DNA of 64,000 bases from Nocardia fluminea (GTDB lineage: Bacteria; Actinomycetota; Actinomycetes; Mycobacteriales; Mycobacteriaceae). The DNA lies in assembly GCF_002846365.1 (NCBI RefSeq), contig NZ_PJMW01000002.1, positions 5,208,001 through 5,272,000 of the forward strand. The letters are read 5' to 3'. A program made the position numbers and the translations under genes. The notes under the pieces were generated by a model that had not been told where the DNA came from, made no database searches, and saw nothing but the letters and a program-made list of their open reading frames with translations. Of the stretch, positions 43,268-53,100 are shown one piece after another (the stretch's first letter is position 1; every line of letters starts with the position of its first letter).

Positions 43268-44608
43268 TCAGTGCCGCACGTTCGCCGCGGCATCGTCGTC
43301 CACGAGGATCACCGATTCCGGCCAGTGCGCGGTGATCACCGCGGAATCGCGCGCGTAGGGCCGATAGAGCGCGGCCGAGGCCACCGCATTGACAACGGTG
43401 AGGACCACGGTGACGGCGAGGAGCGCGCCCTGCAGGCCGATGGCATCACCCAGTAGGCCGACGATCAGTGCATAGCCCGCATAGGCGAGCGCTTCGACGG
43501 TCGAGACCGACACCGCGAACGCAAGGCCGCGCAGCGGCGGCGGCACCACCGCCATGATCAGCGGACGGTTCACCACCGGCACCTGGCCTTGCAGGAAGCC
43601 GAGCAGGCCGAACAGTGCCACGTAGATGCCGATGGCTTGCCAACCGATCTGGGTGGCGAGGAAGGCGACGACGGCGAAACCGAACTGGCTGATCTGCAGC
43701 ATGGCCACACGGCCGGTGCGGGGGTGCAACCGGTGGACCAGATCGTTGACGCGGCCGCCCGCGAAAGTGCCGGTCATGTACCCGATCGCGAACGGCAGGG
43801 CGATCACGGAAGCGGTGGCCGTGCTGAGACCACGCTCCTCCACGAGGAACACCGCGCCGAAGCTCATGATCACGTTCTGTCCGGAGAGCAGTCGCTGCAC
43901 CAGGATGAGGCGAAAGGTCTGCACCGCGAGAAGCGCACGCAGCGACTCGCGTAGACCGCGCGCTTTGTCCTCGATCTGTTCCAGCGTGGGAACGTCGACC
44001 TCGTGCTTTTGCTGGGCGGCCGGGTCGTCGAGGCAGGCCATGATCAGCACACCGATCGCGACGCAGACGGCGCCGGAGATGTAGAAACCGTAGCGCCAGC
44101 CCTCCTCGATGCCGGACAGCTGCCCGACCAGGGGTGCGGAGATGCCGCTGATCAGGGCCACGCCGCCGTACAGCATTCCGGTGGCTCGCGCGCGATGGCT
44201 GTCGTGATAGATGTCGCCCATGATCGACAGCGCGATCGGGCCCGCGCCGGCGAATCCCGCGGCGGCGATGGCGTAGAACAGGACGAACTGCCCGAAGCTG
44301 TCTGCCGCGCCCGCGGCGATCGACCACACACCCCAGAAGCCCGCGCACACCGCCAGCACGGTTTTACGCGGGAACCGATTGGCCAGCACGACCCACGGGA
44401 TCCCCGCGACCACGCCGACCGCTTTGCCGACGGCGACGATGGTGCCCAGCGCCGAGGCCGACAGTCCGAGCGACTCGCGCATGAGCGGGAAGAGCACGCT
44501 CGTCACATTGGCCTCGGCATTGTCCATCGCCGACGAAGCAGTGAGCAGAGCGAGATTCTTGCCGCGCCGCCGACGGGCGCCCGGCGCGGCGAAATCCTGT
44601 GTGGTCAT
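43268..44608 (-). CDS. MFS transporter
   Basis: A 446-residue protein with about 12 membrane segments and the motif ANRFPRKTVLAVCAGF between segments 2 and 3. A central charged loop (DDPAAQQKHEVDVPTLEQ) joins the halves. It resembles the spinster-like and sugar/organic-acid MFS groups; the substrate is unknown. It lies downstream of the acyl-CoA ligase operon, with a 106-base gap containing TAGT-N4-ACTA and GGATGATCC-type repeats, and may respond to the same regulator. Confidence 0.83.
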   Translation of the reverse strand: MTTQDFAAPGARRRRGKNLALLTASSAMDNAEANVTSVLFPLMRESLGLSASALGTIVAVGKAVGVVAGIPWVVLANRFPRKTVLAVCAGFWGVWSIAAGAADSFGQFVLFYAIAAAGFAGAGPIALSIMGDIYHDSHRARATGMLYGGVALISGISAPLVGQLSGIEEGWRYGFYISGAVCVAIGVLIMACLDDPAAQQKHEVDVPTLEQIEDKARGLRESLRALLAVQTFRLILVQRLLSGQNVIMSFGAVFLVEERGLSTATASVIALPFAIGYMTGTFAGGRVNDLVHRLHPRTGRVAMLQISQFGFAVVAFLATQIGWQAIGIYVALFGLLGFLQGQVPVVNRPLIMAVVPPPLRGLAFAVSVSTVEALAYAGYALIVGLLGDAIGLQGALLAVTVVLTVVNAVASAALYRPYARDSAVITAHWPESVILVDDDAAANVRH

Positions 44609-44714
44609 GGGGATGTCCTTCTCGATGAATCTGCTGCGCGTGTCACTCGGCGGGGAGGGCCGGCACGGATGTGCAGCAAGTCATAGTGGATACTACTGGA
44701 TCATCCATCCATAA

Positions 44715-45929
44715 TTAGACGGTTTGTCCAAGAACGTGCGCCGGTTTGTCGTTGCCCAGCGCGGCGGCGATCTGTGCGTACAGCGAGACCAGTGGGGTGG
44801 GCGGCACCGACGGCGAGAGAACCTGCGCGCCGTAGTGCACGGCGACGAGCTCTCGACCGGGCGAGACGAACAACTGCTGACCGTGGATGCCACTGGCCAG
44901 GTAGGAGCCGTGCGGATCGTTCATGATCCACCAGAAGTCGTGATAGCTCAGTTGCGGTGGGTTGCCGGAGGTGTCGCGAGGCAGCCGCACTCGCCGGGTC
45001 GGCCCGTCCGGGATATCGGTGATCGAGTGAACCACGGGCTCGGGCAACACCTGCCGATCGCCGAGTGCACCACCGCACCGCAGGATCTCGCCCAGGCGTG
45101 CGGCGTCCATCGCGGTGGCGGCGAAACCGCCGCACGCCATTTCGTTGCCTGCCGCGTCGAGGACGTAATAGCCATCCTCCGCCGCGCCGATCCGCGACCA
45201 GACGAGCTCGCTGAGCAGCTCCGCGGTGGAGACCCCGGTGATCCGGCGCAGCACCTCGGCCACCACCTCGACATTGGCGTTGTCGTAGCGGAATTCGGTA
45301 TCGAACGGCCCGGTGGCGCGAGCGTCGGCCAGGTGCTCGAGAATGTTCTGGGCGCCGGTGTAGCCGGCCGGGCGCAATCCGGGCGCGACCACCGCCCAGA
45401 ACCGATGCGCTTCCAGGATGCGGTTGTAGGGCCGGCCACCGAAACTCACCTGAGTGGTCATGTGCAGAAGTTCTTGCAGCCGCGCGGAACCCAGGCCGGT
45501 ACCGGCCAGTTCCGGTATGTACCGCGAAGCTCGGTCGTCTCGTCGCAGCTGCCCTTGTTCATCGAGCAGTGCCGCGAGCAGTCCGATATAGGACTTCGCC
45601 AGCGAGGCATTGAGATGCGGGACGTGGGGGCGGTACCCGTGCAGGTACTGCTCGTGAACCACCCGCCCACGATGCAGGACGATCAGCGCGTCGGTTTCGG
45701 CTTCGCGCAGCGCCTGGCTCAACGGCACGGTGCGGTCGAAGGTCCAGCGGACCGGCAGTTCGGTCAGCTCGGCCGATGCGCGCGGGAGTGTCCATGCGGT
45801 CTCGGTGCCGCGCCATACCGCGCGGGTCGGCGCCATGTCACGGACGGTGGTGGCGTGCTGACGGACATGGGCCGGATCGAGGAAGCCGTTGGTCCACACC
45901 ATATCCGCAGGGCTGAGGGATTGCGTCAT
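44715..45929 (-). CDS. Serine hydrolase of the beta-lactamase fold, 6-aminohexanoate-dimer-hydrolase-like
   Basis: A 404-residue cytoplasmic-looking protein. The S-x-x-K site is intact (NASLAKSYIG), a Y-x-N-like YDNANVEV follows, and a C-terminal SGIHGQQLFVSPG supplies the third element. The layout matches esterases related to NylB (6-aminohexanoate-dimer hydrolase). Its neighbours are acyl-CoA enzymes, so it may free a carboxylic acid from an ester or amide for activation by the ligase. Confidence 0.85.
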   Translation of the reverse strand: MTQSLSPADMVWTNGFLDPAHVRQHATTVRDMAPTRAVWRGTETAWTLPRASAELTELPVRWTFDRTVPLSQALREAETDALIVLHRGRVVHEQYLHGYRPHVPHLNASLAKSYIGLLAALLDEQGQLRRDDRASRYIPELAGTGLGSARLQELLHMTTQVSFGGRPYNRILEAHRFWAVVAPGLRPAGYTGAQNILEHLADARATGPFDTEFRYDNANVEVVAEVLRRITGVSTAELLSELVWSRIGAAEDGYYVLDAAGNEMACGGFAATAMDAARLGEILRCGGALGDRQVLPEPVVHSITDIPDGPTRRVRLPRDTSGNPPQLSYHDFWWIMNDPHGSYLASGIHGQQLFVSPGRELVAVHYGAQVLSPSVPPTPLVSLYAQIAAALGNDKPAHVLGQTV

Positions 45930-45959
45930 CGAAATCTCCTGTCAAAGGTTCTGTGTTGC

Positions 45960-46265
45960 TCAGGCGAGCAGAAGCAGTGCGGTGCACGCCGTCGCGGCGG
46001 TGCCCACACAGATCGCCCCGGCCCATGCCGCGGGGAGCGACGCCGGATCGGTGGCGTCGAATCGGTAGCGGCGGTGCCGCCGGCGCGCCGCCACTCCGAC
46101 GGCGGCCAGGGTGGCGACCGAGACGGCGAGGGCGAGCCGCGGGCGCCAGCTGTCGTCCAGTACTGCCGCGCGGACGAGCAAGGCGCACACCACGGTCGCG
46201 GCCAGTGCGGTGCGGCGCCATGCGAGCACAGTGCGTTCGGATTGCAGTCCCGCTCGTGTGCTCAT
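45960..46265 (-). CDS. Small DUF202 membrane protein, second of a pair
   Basis: A 101-residue protein with an N-terminal ERTVLAWRRTALA signature of DUF202 and three hydrophobic segments. It starts at ATG inside the last bases of the preceding DUF202 gene (four-base ATGA overlap). DUF202 proteins have no known function. Confidence 0.82.
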   Translation of the reverse strand: MSTRAGLQSERTVLAWRRTALAATVVCALLVRAAVLDDSWRPRLALAVSVATLAAVGVAARRRHRRYRFDATDPASLPAAWAGAICVGTAATACTALLLLA

Positions 46266-46612
46266 ACCGCGACCAGCGCGACCGAGAGCAAGGCCGCCAG
46301 GCACACCCCGGTCAGCGTCAGCGTCACGAGCGGGGGTCGCGGAAGCGGCGCGTCACGGCGCATGGCGGCCTGGACGCGCCGCCACTGCCGGAACGCCCCG
46401 ACCGCGATCAGGCAGGCCAGCACCGCGCACAACGCACCGATCGCCTTGTGTATTACCGGATCCATTCCAGCCGAATAGAATTGGCCCACCGCGACACCTC
46501 CGGCCAGCAGGCCGAGGGCGGTGCGGATCCAGGCCAGGAAGGTGCGCTCGTTGGCCAGGGTGAACCGATAGTCGGGTTCCCTGTCGGTCTCGGTACCGAG
46601 CGCGCCGCTCAC
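46262..46612 (-). CDS. DUF202/YidH-type membrane protein, first of a pair
   Basis: A 116-residue protein with ANERTFLAWIRTALGLLAGGVAVGQ and two further membrane segments. The GTG at 46612 overlaps the acyl-CoA dehydrogenase stop (GTGA). This pair of DUF202 genes is common in actinobacteria, but not usually inside an acyl-CoA operon. Confidence 0.84.
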   Translation of the reverse strand: MSGALGTETDREPDYRFTLANERTFLAWIRTALGLLAGGVAVGQFYSAGMDPVIHKAIGALCAVLACLIAVGAFRQWRRVQAAMRRDAPLPRPPLVTLTLTGVCLAALLSVALVAV

Positions 46613-47796
46613 GTCAGCAGCAGCTCGCGGGCGATGCCGTTGCGCTGGATCTCCGAGGACCCGGTGAGGATGCGGAACATGCGCAAGCGCTGGAACAGCC
46701 CCTCGACCTCGCCGCCGCGCACAACGCCGGCCTTGCCGTGGATCTGCACCGCGTGATCGGCGATGGTGAACGCCTTCTCGGCGACGAACAGTTTGCACAG
46801 GAACGCCTCGGTCCGCGGCCGGTGGCCCGCGTCCAGAGCAGCCAGCGCGTCATAAGTCATCGAACGGGCGGCGTAGTAGTCGGCGGCCATATCGGCGAGC
46901 CGATGCTGGATCGACTGGAGCATGCCCAGTGGTGCGCCGTTGACCTGGCGAGTCTTCGCGTACTGCACCGACAGGTGCAGCGCGCGGCGGGCGCCGCCGA
47001 GAGCGGTGGGACAGTGCAGGAGCCGGTTGACCGTCACCCGGCCGAGCCCGATGCGTAGTCCCTGGCCGATCTCACCGAGCAGCTGTTCGGGCCCGACATA
47101 GCAGTCGTCGAGGATGATGTCGGCCTCGATGTGGTCCCCTGACATCGGTGTATCCCCGTCGGTCACCGTGCAGCCGGGCGCGTCCAGATCGACGAGGAAC
47201 GTCGAGAACGTCTCGGTCGGCGTGCCGTCGGCGTCGGCCATGCGTGCCACCAGAATCGAGAAATCCGCGAACGGCCCCGCGCTGGAGAACACCTTGTGCC
47301 CCGTGAGCCGCCAGCCATCGCCGTCGGGAGTCGCGGTGGTGCGGATGCCGCGCACATCCGAACCGGCGTCGTTCTCGGTGAGCGAGAAACAACAGGCCCG
47401 TTCGGCACGCAACACCGGCAGCAGGTACTTCTCCAGCTGATGCGCGGTGGCGTACTGGAAGATCGATCCGATGCGCAGCGGGCCACCCATATCGCCGAGG
47501 ACCGACGTGGCGAACATCCGCGGCGAGGCGCCCACCTCTTCCTTGAGCGCGGCGAGTTCGGTGAAGGTCAGTCCCTGTCCGCCGTGTTCGGGCGGCAGGT
47601 GGATGCCGTAGAAGCCGAGTTCGCGGCTGCGCTGCCAGACCGGCTGCAGCACCTCGCGGCCGTAGCGCGCGTCGCGGGCGAGTCCGAGTCCGGCCTCGTA
47701 TTCGGCGAGTTCGCCGTCGAGATAGTCGCGCAGGGCGCCGACCAGCTCCTGCAAGCGGGGGTTGTCGTCGTAGGTGGGGGTCAGTGTGAAAGTCAT
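46609..47796 (-). CDS. Acyl-CoA dehydrogenase
   Basis: A 395-residue flavoprotein: CCFSLTENDAGSDVRGIRTT (FAD/substrate motif), GHKVFSSAGPFADFSILVAR, and the C-terminal QIHGKAGVVRGGEVEGLFQRLRMFRILTGSSEIQRN. It introduces a double bond into an acyl-CoA, passing electrons to ETF. It starts 14 bases after the ligase stop; together they would activate and oxidise a carboxylic acid. Confidence 0.9.
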   Translation of the reverse strand: MTFTLTPTYDDNPRLQELVGALRDYLDGELAEYEAGLGLARDARYGREVLQPVWQRSRELGFYGIHLPPEHGGQGLTFTELAALKEEVGASPRMFATSVLGDMGGPLRIGSIFQYATAHQLEKYLLPVLRAERACCFSLTENDAGSDVRGIRTTATPDGDGWRLTGHKVFSSAGPFADFSILVARMADADGTPTETFSTFLVDLDAPGCTVTDGDTPMSGDHIEADIILDDCYVGPEQLLGEIGQGLRIGLGRVTVNRLLHCPTALGGARRALHLSVQYAKTRQVNGAPLGMLQSIQHRLADMAADYYAARSMTYDALAALDAGHRPRTEAFLCKLFVAEKAFTIADHAVQIHGKAGVVRGGEVEGLFQRLRMFRILTGSSEIQRNGIARELLLT

Positions 47797-47810
47797 CGAA
47801 TTGTCCTGTG

Positions 47811-49364
47811 TCAGTTGACTTGCCGGTCCGCGGCGGCCCAGTAGCCCGCGCGGACGAGGCGGCGATCGATCTTGCCGTTACGGTTGACCGGCAGCGCGGC
47901 GACGAAGTCCACCGAGCGCGGTTTCTTCATGCGCGCCAGCCGGGTGGCGCAATGGTCGATGAGGTCCTGCTCGGTCGGCGCCCGATCCGGGTGCGCCACC
48001 ACCACCGCCTTGACCGCCTCGCCCCACTGTTCATCGGGCACGCCGACCACGCAGGCCTCGACGACGCCGGAATGCTCGTAGAGGGCGGCCTCCACCTCGC
48101 TGCAGTAGATGTTGAAACCGCCCGAGATGATCATGTCCTTCTTACGGTCGACGATGAACAGGAAACCATCGGCCCGGAAGTAGCCCACGTCGCCGGTGTG
48201 CACCCAGCCGTCGCGGAAGGTCTCCGCGGACAGTTCGGGCTCGTTCCAGTACTCGCGCACGCAGTCCGGTCCGCGCGCCACGATCTCGCCGATCGCTCCC
48301 GCGGGCAACGGAACTCCGGCGTCGTCGACCACCCGAACCTCGGTGTCGAACACCGGCCTGCCGCACGACATCAGCAGTTCGGGATCGGATTCGATGCCAC
48401 GCACGATGTCTTGCGCGGTGAGAATCGTGATGCCGCTGGTGGTTTCGCCGAGCCCGTAGCCCTGCATGACAATCGGGCCGAAGACCTCGACCGCGTCACG
48501 CAGTCGCTGTGGTGACACCGGCGCGCCGCCGACGCCGAGGGTCCGCATCGCCGACAGATCGACCTCGGTGATCGCGGGATGGCCCATGAGCATGTTGAGC
48601 ATGGTCGGGACCACGAATGTACTGGTGATGCGCTCGGATTCGAGGGTGCGCAGGAATGTGCCGGTGTCGAACGCGGGCAGGATCACCACCGCCGCGCCCC
48701 GGGCCAGCAGGGACAGCAGGACCATCCCGGACGCGTGGGTGATGGGGCCCGGTGCCAGGTAGCGGTCGTCGGGAGTCGGTGCGCCCGAGGGGCTCATGAG
48801 CCGCTTGCGCATATTGGCGAGCCGGTTGCCGTGGGTCTGGACCGCCGCCTTGAGTCGGCCGGTGGACCCGGACGTGTAGTTGAGCACGGCGGCAGCGTCG
48901 GCCTCGACATCGACCGAGATCGGCTCCTCGATGCCGGTGCCGAGGAGGTCGCGGTAGGTGCCCAGCCCGGCCCGGTTCTCGTAGTCGACCACGACGCAGT
49001 CGGCGCCGGATTCCTGGACTGCCGCCCACGCCGCCTCGGCGTGCGCGGTGTCGACGAACAGCACCCGCACCCGCGCGTCGCGCAGAATGTGCGCCAGCTC
49101 GTCGCCGCCGAGGCGCGCATTGATCGGCACGCGAATGAAACCGCCCTTGGACAGCGCCATTTCGGTGACTACGAGTTCACCGCAGTTCGCTGCGAACGTG
49201 CCGACGGCCTGCCCCGGCGCGATCCCGCGCCGCAGCAGCGCCGAGGCCAATCGGTTGGCTTCGGCTTCGAGCTGCCGGTAGGTCCAGCGCGCAGGTCCGC
49301 AGACCAGCGCTTCCCGCTCCGGCCAATAGGTGGCGCTGCGGGTCAGATAGTTGCCCAGATTCAT
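47811..49364 (-). CDS. AMP-dependent acyl-CoA ligase
   Basis: A 517-residue ANL-family enzyme with the P-loop YTSGSTGRLKAAV, the GYGLGETT adenine motif, the hinge WVHTGDVGYFRADGFLFIVDRKKD and the catalytic lysine in NRNGKIDRR. It converts a carboxylic acid to its CoA thioester. The ATG at 49364 is used; a seven-codon extension upstream is not supported. It is the first gene of a five-gene operon and is divergent from a TetR gene. Confidence 0.9.
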   Translation of the reverse strand: MNLGNYLTRSATYWPEREALVCGPARWTYRQLEAEANRLASALLRRGIAPGQAVGTFAANCGELVVTEMALSKGGFIRVPINARLGGDELAHILRDARVRVLFVDTAHAEAAWAAVQESGADCVVVDYENRAGLGTYRDLLGTGIEEPISVDVEADAAAVLNYTSGSTGRLKAAVQTHGNRLANMRKRLMSPSGAPTPDDRYLAPGPITHASGMVLLSLLARGAAVVILPAFDTGTFLRTLESERITSTFVVPTMLNMLMGHPAITEVDLSAMRTLGVGGAPVSPQRLRDAVEVFGPIVMQGYGLGETTSGITILTAQDIVRGIESDPELLMSCGRPVFDTEVRVVDDAGVPLPAGAIGEIVARGPDCVREYWNEPELSAETFRDGWVHTGDVGYFRADGFLFIVDRKKDMIISGGFNIYCSEVEAALYEHSGVVEACVVGVPDEQWGEAVKAVVVAHPDRAPTEQDLIDHCATRLARMKKPRSVDFVAALPVNRNGKIDRRLVRAGYWAAADRQVN

Positions 49365-49475
49365 AAGGCTCCAAATTCGACACATTGAATGATATTGGAC
49401 AGAGTGTCTGATTACGGCCTATGTGTCAACGTCGCCTATGCTCAGCAGGACGGATTCCGGAGAGAGAGGGCGCCC
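49365..49475. promoter_or_regulatory. Divergent promoter region of ligase operon and TetR gene
   Basis: The 111-base gap contains GACAC (49379-49383) and GTGTC (49404-49408), with an inner GACA-GAG-TGTC. These may form the TetR operator, but the repeat is imperfect. Confidence 0.3.
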
Positions 49476-50078
49476 GTGCCACCCGAAGACCGCCGTGTGC
49501 GCCGCAGTCGCCGTGCCCTGCGTGACGCCCTGATTTCGCTGATCCTCGAGCGCGGCTACGCCAATGTCACGGTCGAGGACATCACCGAGCGTGCCGACCT
49601 GGGCCGAGCCACCTTCTACACCCACTACACCGACAAGGACGACCTGCTCGACCGCATCGTCACCGACCTGACCGACGAGCTGGCCGAGCGCCTGCGGTCG
49701 CTGCTGTCCACCTCGTCGGTGGGATTCACGGGCAAGCCGGTCCTGGAGATGTTCCGGCACGCCGACGAGGAACGCGATGCCTATCGCGTCATCCTGCGCG
49801 GTGAAGGGGACGGCCGTGCGCTGCGCCGCTTCATCGACGACCGAACCGCCGCCGCCGCAACGATTTTCGCTGCCAGGGTGCAGGCTCATGGTGCGACTCC
49901 GCAGATCGACCTCGAGGTTCTCGCCCGCGCCTGGGTCGGTGAACAGGTGGTGGTGCTGCAGTGGTGGCTGGAAGCCGATCCCCGGCCGATGACACTCGAA
50001 GAGGTCACCGGCATGCTGCGTGACCTGTCGTTGCGTGGTCGCTACTGGGCATCGGGCTTCGACGGCGACGTCGACTGA
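49476..50078 (+). CDS. TetR-family regulator of the acyl-CoA operon
   Basis: About 200 residues. The helix-turn-helix is VTVEDITERADLGRATFYTHYTDKDD. The GTG at 49476 is preferred over the frame start at 49389 because GAGAGGG precedes it and the protein then begins with the usual basic arm (RRVRRSRRALRDAL). It is divergent from the ligase operon and likely represses it until an acyl-CoA ligand binds. Confidence 0.85.
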   Translation: MPPEDRRVRRSRRALRDALISLILERGYANVTVEDITERADLGRATFYTHYTDKDDLLDRIVTDLTDELAERLRSLLSTSSVGFTGKPVLEMFRHADEERDAYRVILRGEGDGRALRRFIDDRTAAAATIFAARVQAHGATPQIDLEVLARAWVGEQVVVLQWWLEADPRPMTLEEVTGMLRDLSLRGRYWASGFDGDVD

Positions 50079-50139
50079 GCTCGGACGGCGTCTGCGGCGG
50101 ATCCGGGGCGAACCATCACCGTGGACTCGTCGGCACGTT

Positions 50140-53100
50140 TCACATCCCGTTGTGCGCCATGGTCGGTTCAGCGACCCGTTCGAGGTGATGCGCGAGGATC
50201 GGACCGATGACGGCGACGACATCGGAGTTGGTCAATTGCGCGTGGGTCGCGGCGATGGGGTGCTCGATGAGGTCTCCGGTGACGTACGGCCGCCAGATCT
50301 GGACCCCGAGTAGTTCGGTGATGCCCCGCGTCGCCGAAAAGTACAGCAGGTCGCCGTCGTATATGCCGGGCCGATAGCGGTGCGCCAGGGTGACTCCTGT
50401 GACGTAACCGCGGTGGAGTCGCTCGAGCTGGCTCGCCGACAGGCCGGTGCCGAAGGATGCCTGCGCGGCTGCGAGCTCGGCCGCGGCTTCGGTAGCAGTG
50501 AGGTCGGGGGCGTCGTCGGCGTCGTCGGGTTCATCGCCGAGCAGATGGGTCAGCAGATCTCGCATGCGCGGCGTGGGCGGCGGATCGACTGTCGGGGGTA
50601 TGACGACACTGTCGAGCATGGCCAGGACGGCCACCGTGGCGCCGCGCTCGCGCAGTCGTACGGCGATGGCGTGTGCGATCTGACCACCGAGGGACCAACC
50701 GAGCAGGTGATAGGGGCCTTCGGGTTGAATGCCGACCATCGCGTCGATATAGCTGTCGACGAGGTCGTTGATGGTGGCACGGTCGTCGAGTGCGCCGTCG
50801 AGTGCCGGTGCTTGAAGCCCGTAGATCGGGCGGTCGGTGACATAGCGGGCGAACCCGGCATAGCACCACGCCAGCGGTACCGCGGAGTGCACGCAGAACA
50901 GCGGTGGTCGTGTTCCGCTGCGTCGCAAAACGAGCAGCACGCCGAGTGCGTCGTCGATGGTGTCGGTGGCGTCGTAGGTGGATATCGCGTCGGCGAGCAA
51001 TCGCACGGTCGAGTTCGTGTAGAGCCAGCGTGCTATCACCGGCACACCGGTGGCCTCGGCCAATGCGGCCGAAAGGGCGACTCCGAGAAGAGAATTCCCA
51101 CCGAGCTCGAAGAAGTCGTCGTCCAGGCCGACACGAGGGACGCCGAGGGTGGCGGCGAGGCGGTCGGCGACAAGACCTTCCATCGCTGTCTGCGGCGCAC
51201 GAAAAGGACTTGTCCTCGGAACCGGAGACGGCAGGTCGGCACGTAACACTTTCCCGTTGCCCGACATAGGCAACCGGTCGAGCACGATCAATGCCGACGG
51301 CACCAATGCCGCGGGTAAGCGCGTTCGCAGGCGTCGCAGCGTCGCCGCGACGTCGATCATGGCGTCTTGGGCGGCGATCACATAGCCCACCAGACGTGCC
51401 TGGATCTGGCCGGCGTCGGCGACCGTGACCACGGCGTAGGCGATCTCGGGTTCGGAGAGCAACGCGCCCTCGATCTCGGCTGGTTCGATACGGCGCCCAT
51501 GGAGTTCGACCTGGTCATCGCGCCTGCCGAGAAACTCGAACGCACCATCGGGTCCGGCAACAACCAGATCCCCGGAACGGTAGAGCCGGGAACCGGCGTC
51601 CCACGGGTTGGCGACGAACCGCGCCGCGGTCCCGGCCGGGTTGTGCAGGTAGTAGTCCGCGAGACCCGGACCGCCCAGATAGAGTTCACCTCTGGCCCCT
51701 TCGGGCACCTGCCTCAGCTTCGAATCCAGCACGACCGCGAGCACCCCCGGCAACGCCGCACCGATCGTGACCGGATCGTCGGCTGTCATCGCCGCGGTCT
51801 CGGTCACCATCACCGTCGCTTCGGTCGGGCCGTAGCCGTTGAACAACCGCACGTGCGGGCCCCACTCGGCGATGAGCTTGGCCGGACAGGCCTCACCGCC
51901 GACGGCCACGACCTGAAGTTTCGGCACTTGGCGTGGTGACAGCGTGGCCAGTACAGCGGGTGCGGTCTGGAAGACGGTGCAACCGCCGTCTCGGATCAAC
52001 TGTGCCAACTCGGTGCCCGCGACCACCGCCGGCGGCGCCACGACCAGCTGCGCGCCTGCGGCGAATGCGGGCAGTAATTCGAGCAGGTGTGCGTCGAAGA
52101 TCGAAGTGTGCGAGTGCAGCAGCACCGAATCTCGGCTGATGCCATAGTGTCCGATGAGATAGTCGGTCAGCGGTCCCAGGCCACGGTGGCTGACCACGAC
52201 ACCTTTCGGGGTTCCGGTGGTGCCCGAGGTGTAGATCGCATACGCCGGATATCCCGGACGAAGGGGCCGCGTCCGCTCCGCGTCGCCGATCGGTGTGGCC
52301 GCGTACTGCTCGGCGCGTGCCGCCGACTCCGAGTCGTCGAGTGCGAGCCAGTCGATGCCGCTACCTCCGGTACCTGATGGACCGGTGTGCTCGCTCTCCG
52401 CGAAGCCGTGGCCCCGCGGTAGTCCCGCACGCAGCGAGCTGATCGTGAGTCCCTGTCGCGCACCGCAATCGGTCACCATCGCGGCGATCCGAGCGACGGG
52501 ATCGGCGGGGTCGACGGGAACGAAACACGCGCCGGTCTTCGCGATCGCCCACAGAGCGAGCACGGACTCCAGCGACCGAGGGATCGCCACGACGATGTAG
52601 GCCCCGGGCCCGGCACCGCCGGCGATCAACTCGCGCGCCCACCGTGAGGATGCCTGGTCCAATTCGCGGTAGGTCATGACGCGGTGCCCGTCGCGCACAG
52701 CCACCGCCTCCGGCTCCCAACTAGCGCCCAGCAACTCGGGTAGCGTCCGCAGCAGACCACCCGGCGACGGCGGCTGTACTGCCGACGTTAGGTCCAAAGC
52801 CTTTGTCGGACAGTCGGTCTCGGCGGAAAGGAAGCGGGCGAAGTAGTCCAGGAACCGGCTGTGGTGCCATACCACCGTCGCGTAGCGGTAGCGCGCCGGA
52901 TTCGCCTGGAAGTCCACACTCACCGAACTCTCGTCCGGGCCGGCCTGATAGCCGTTGATCTGGAAGTCCGCCACCGGGCCGAGCGCGAGCAACCGGACCT
53001 GCCCGGTCGTCCGGCCGAGGCGGACAGGCTCGACCGGGCCCAGCAGATTGACCACAGGACCGAACCCACCGAGCACAGCCATGTGCCCGCGTCGCATGTC

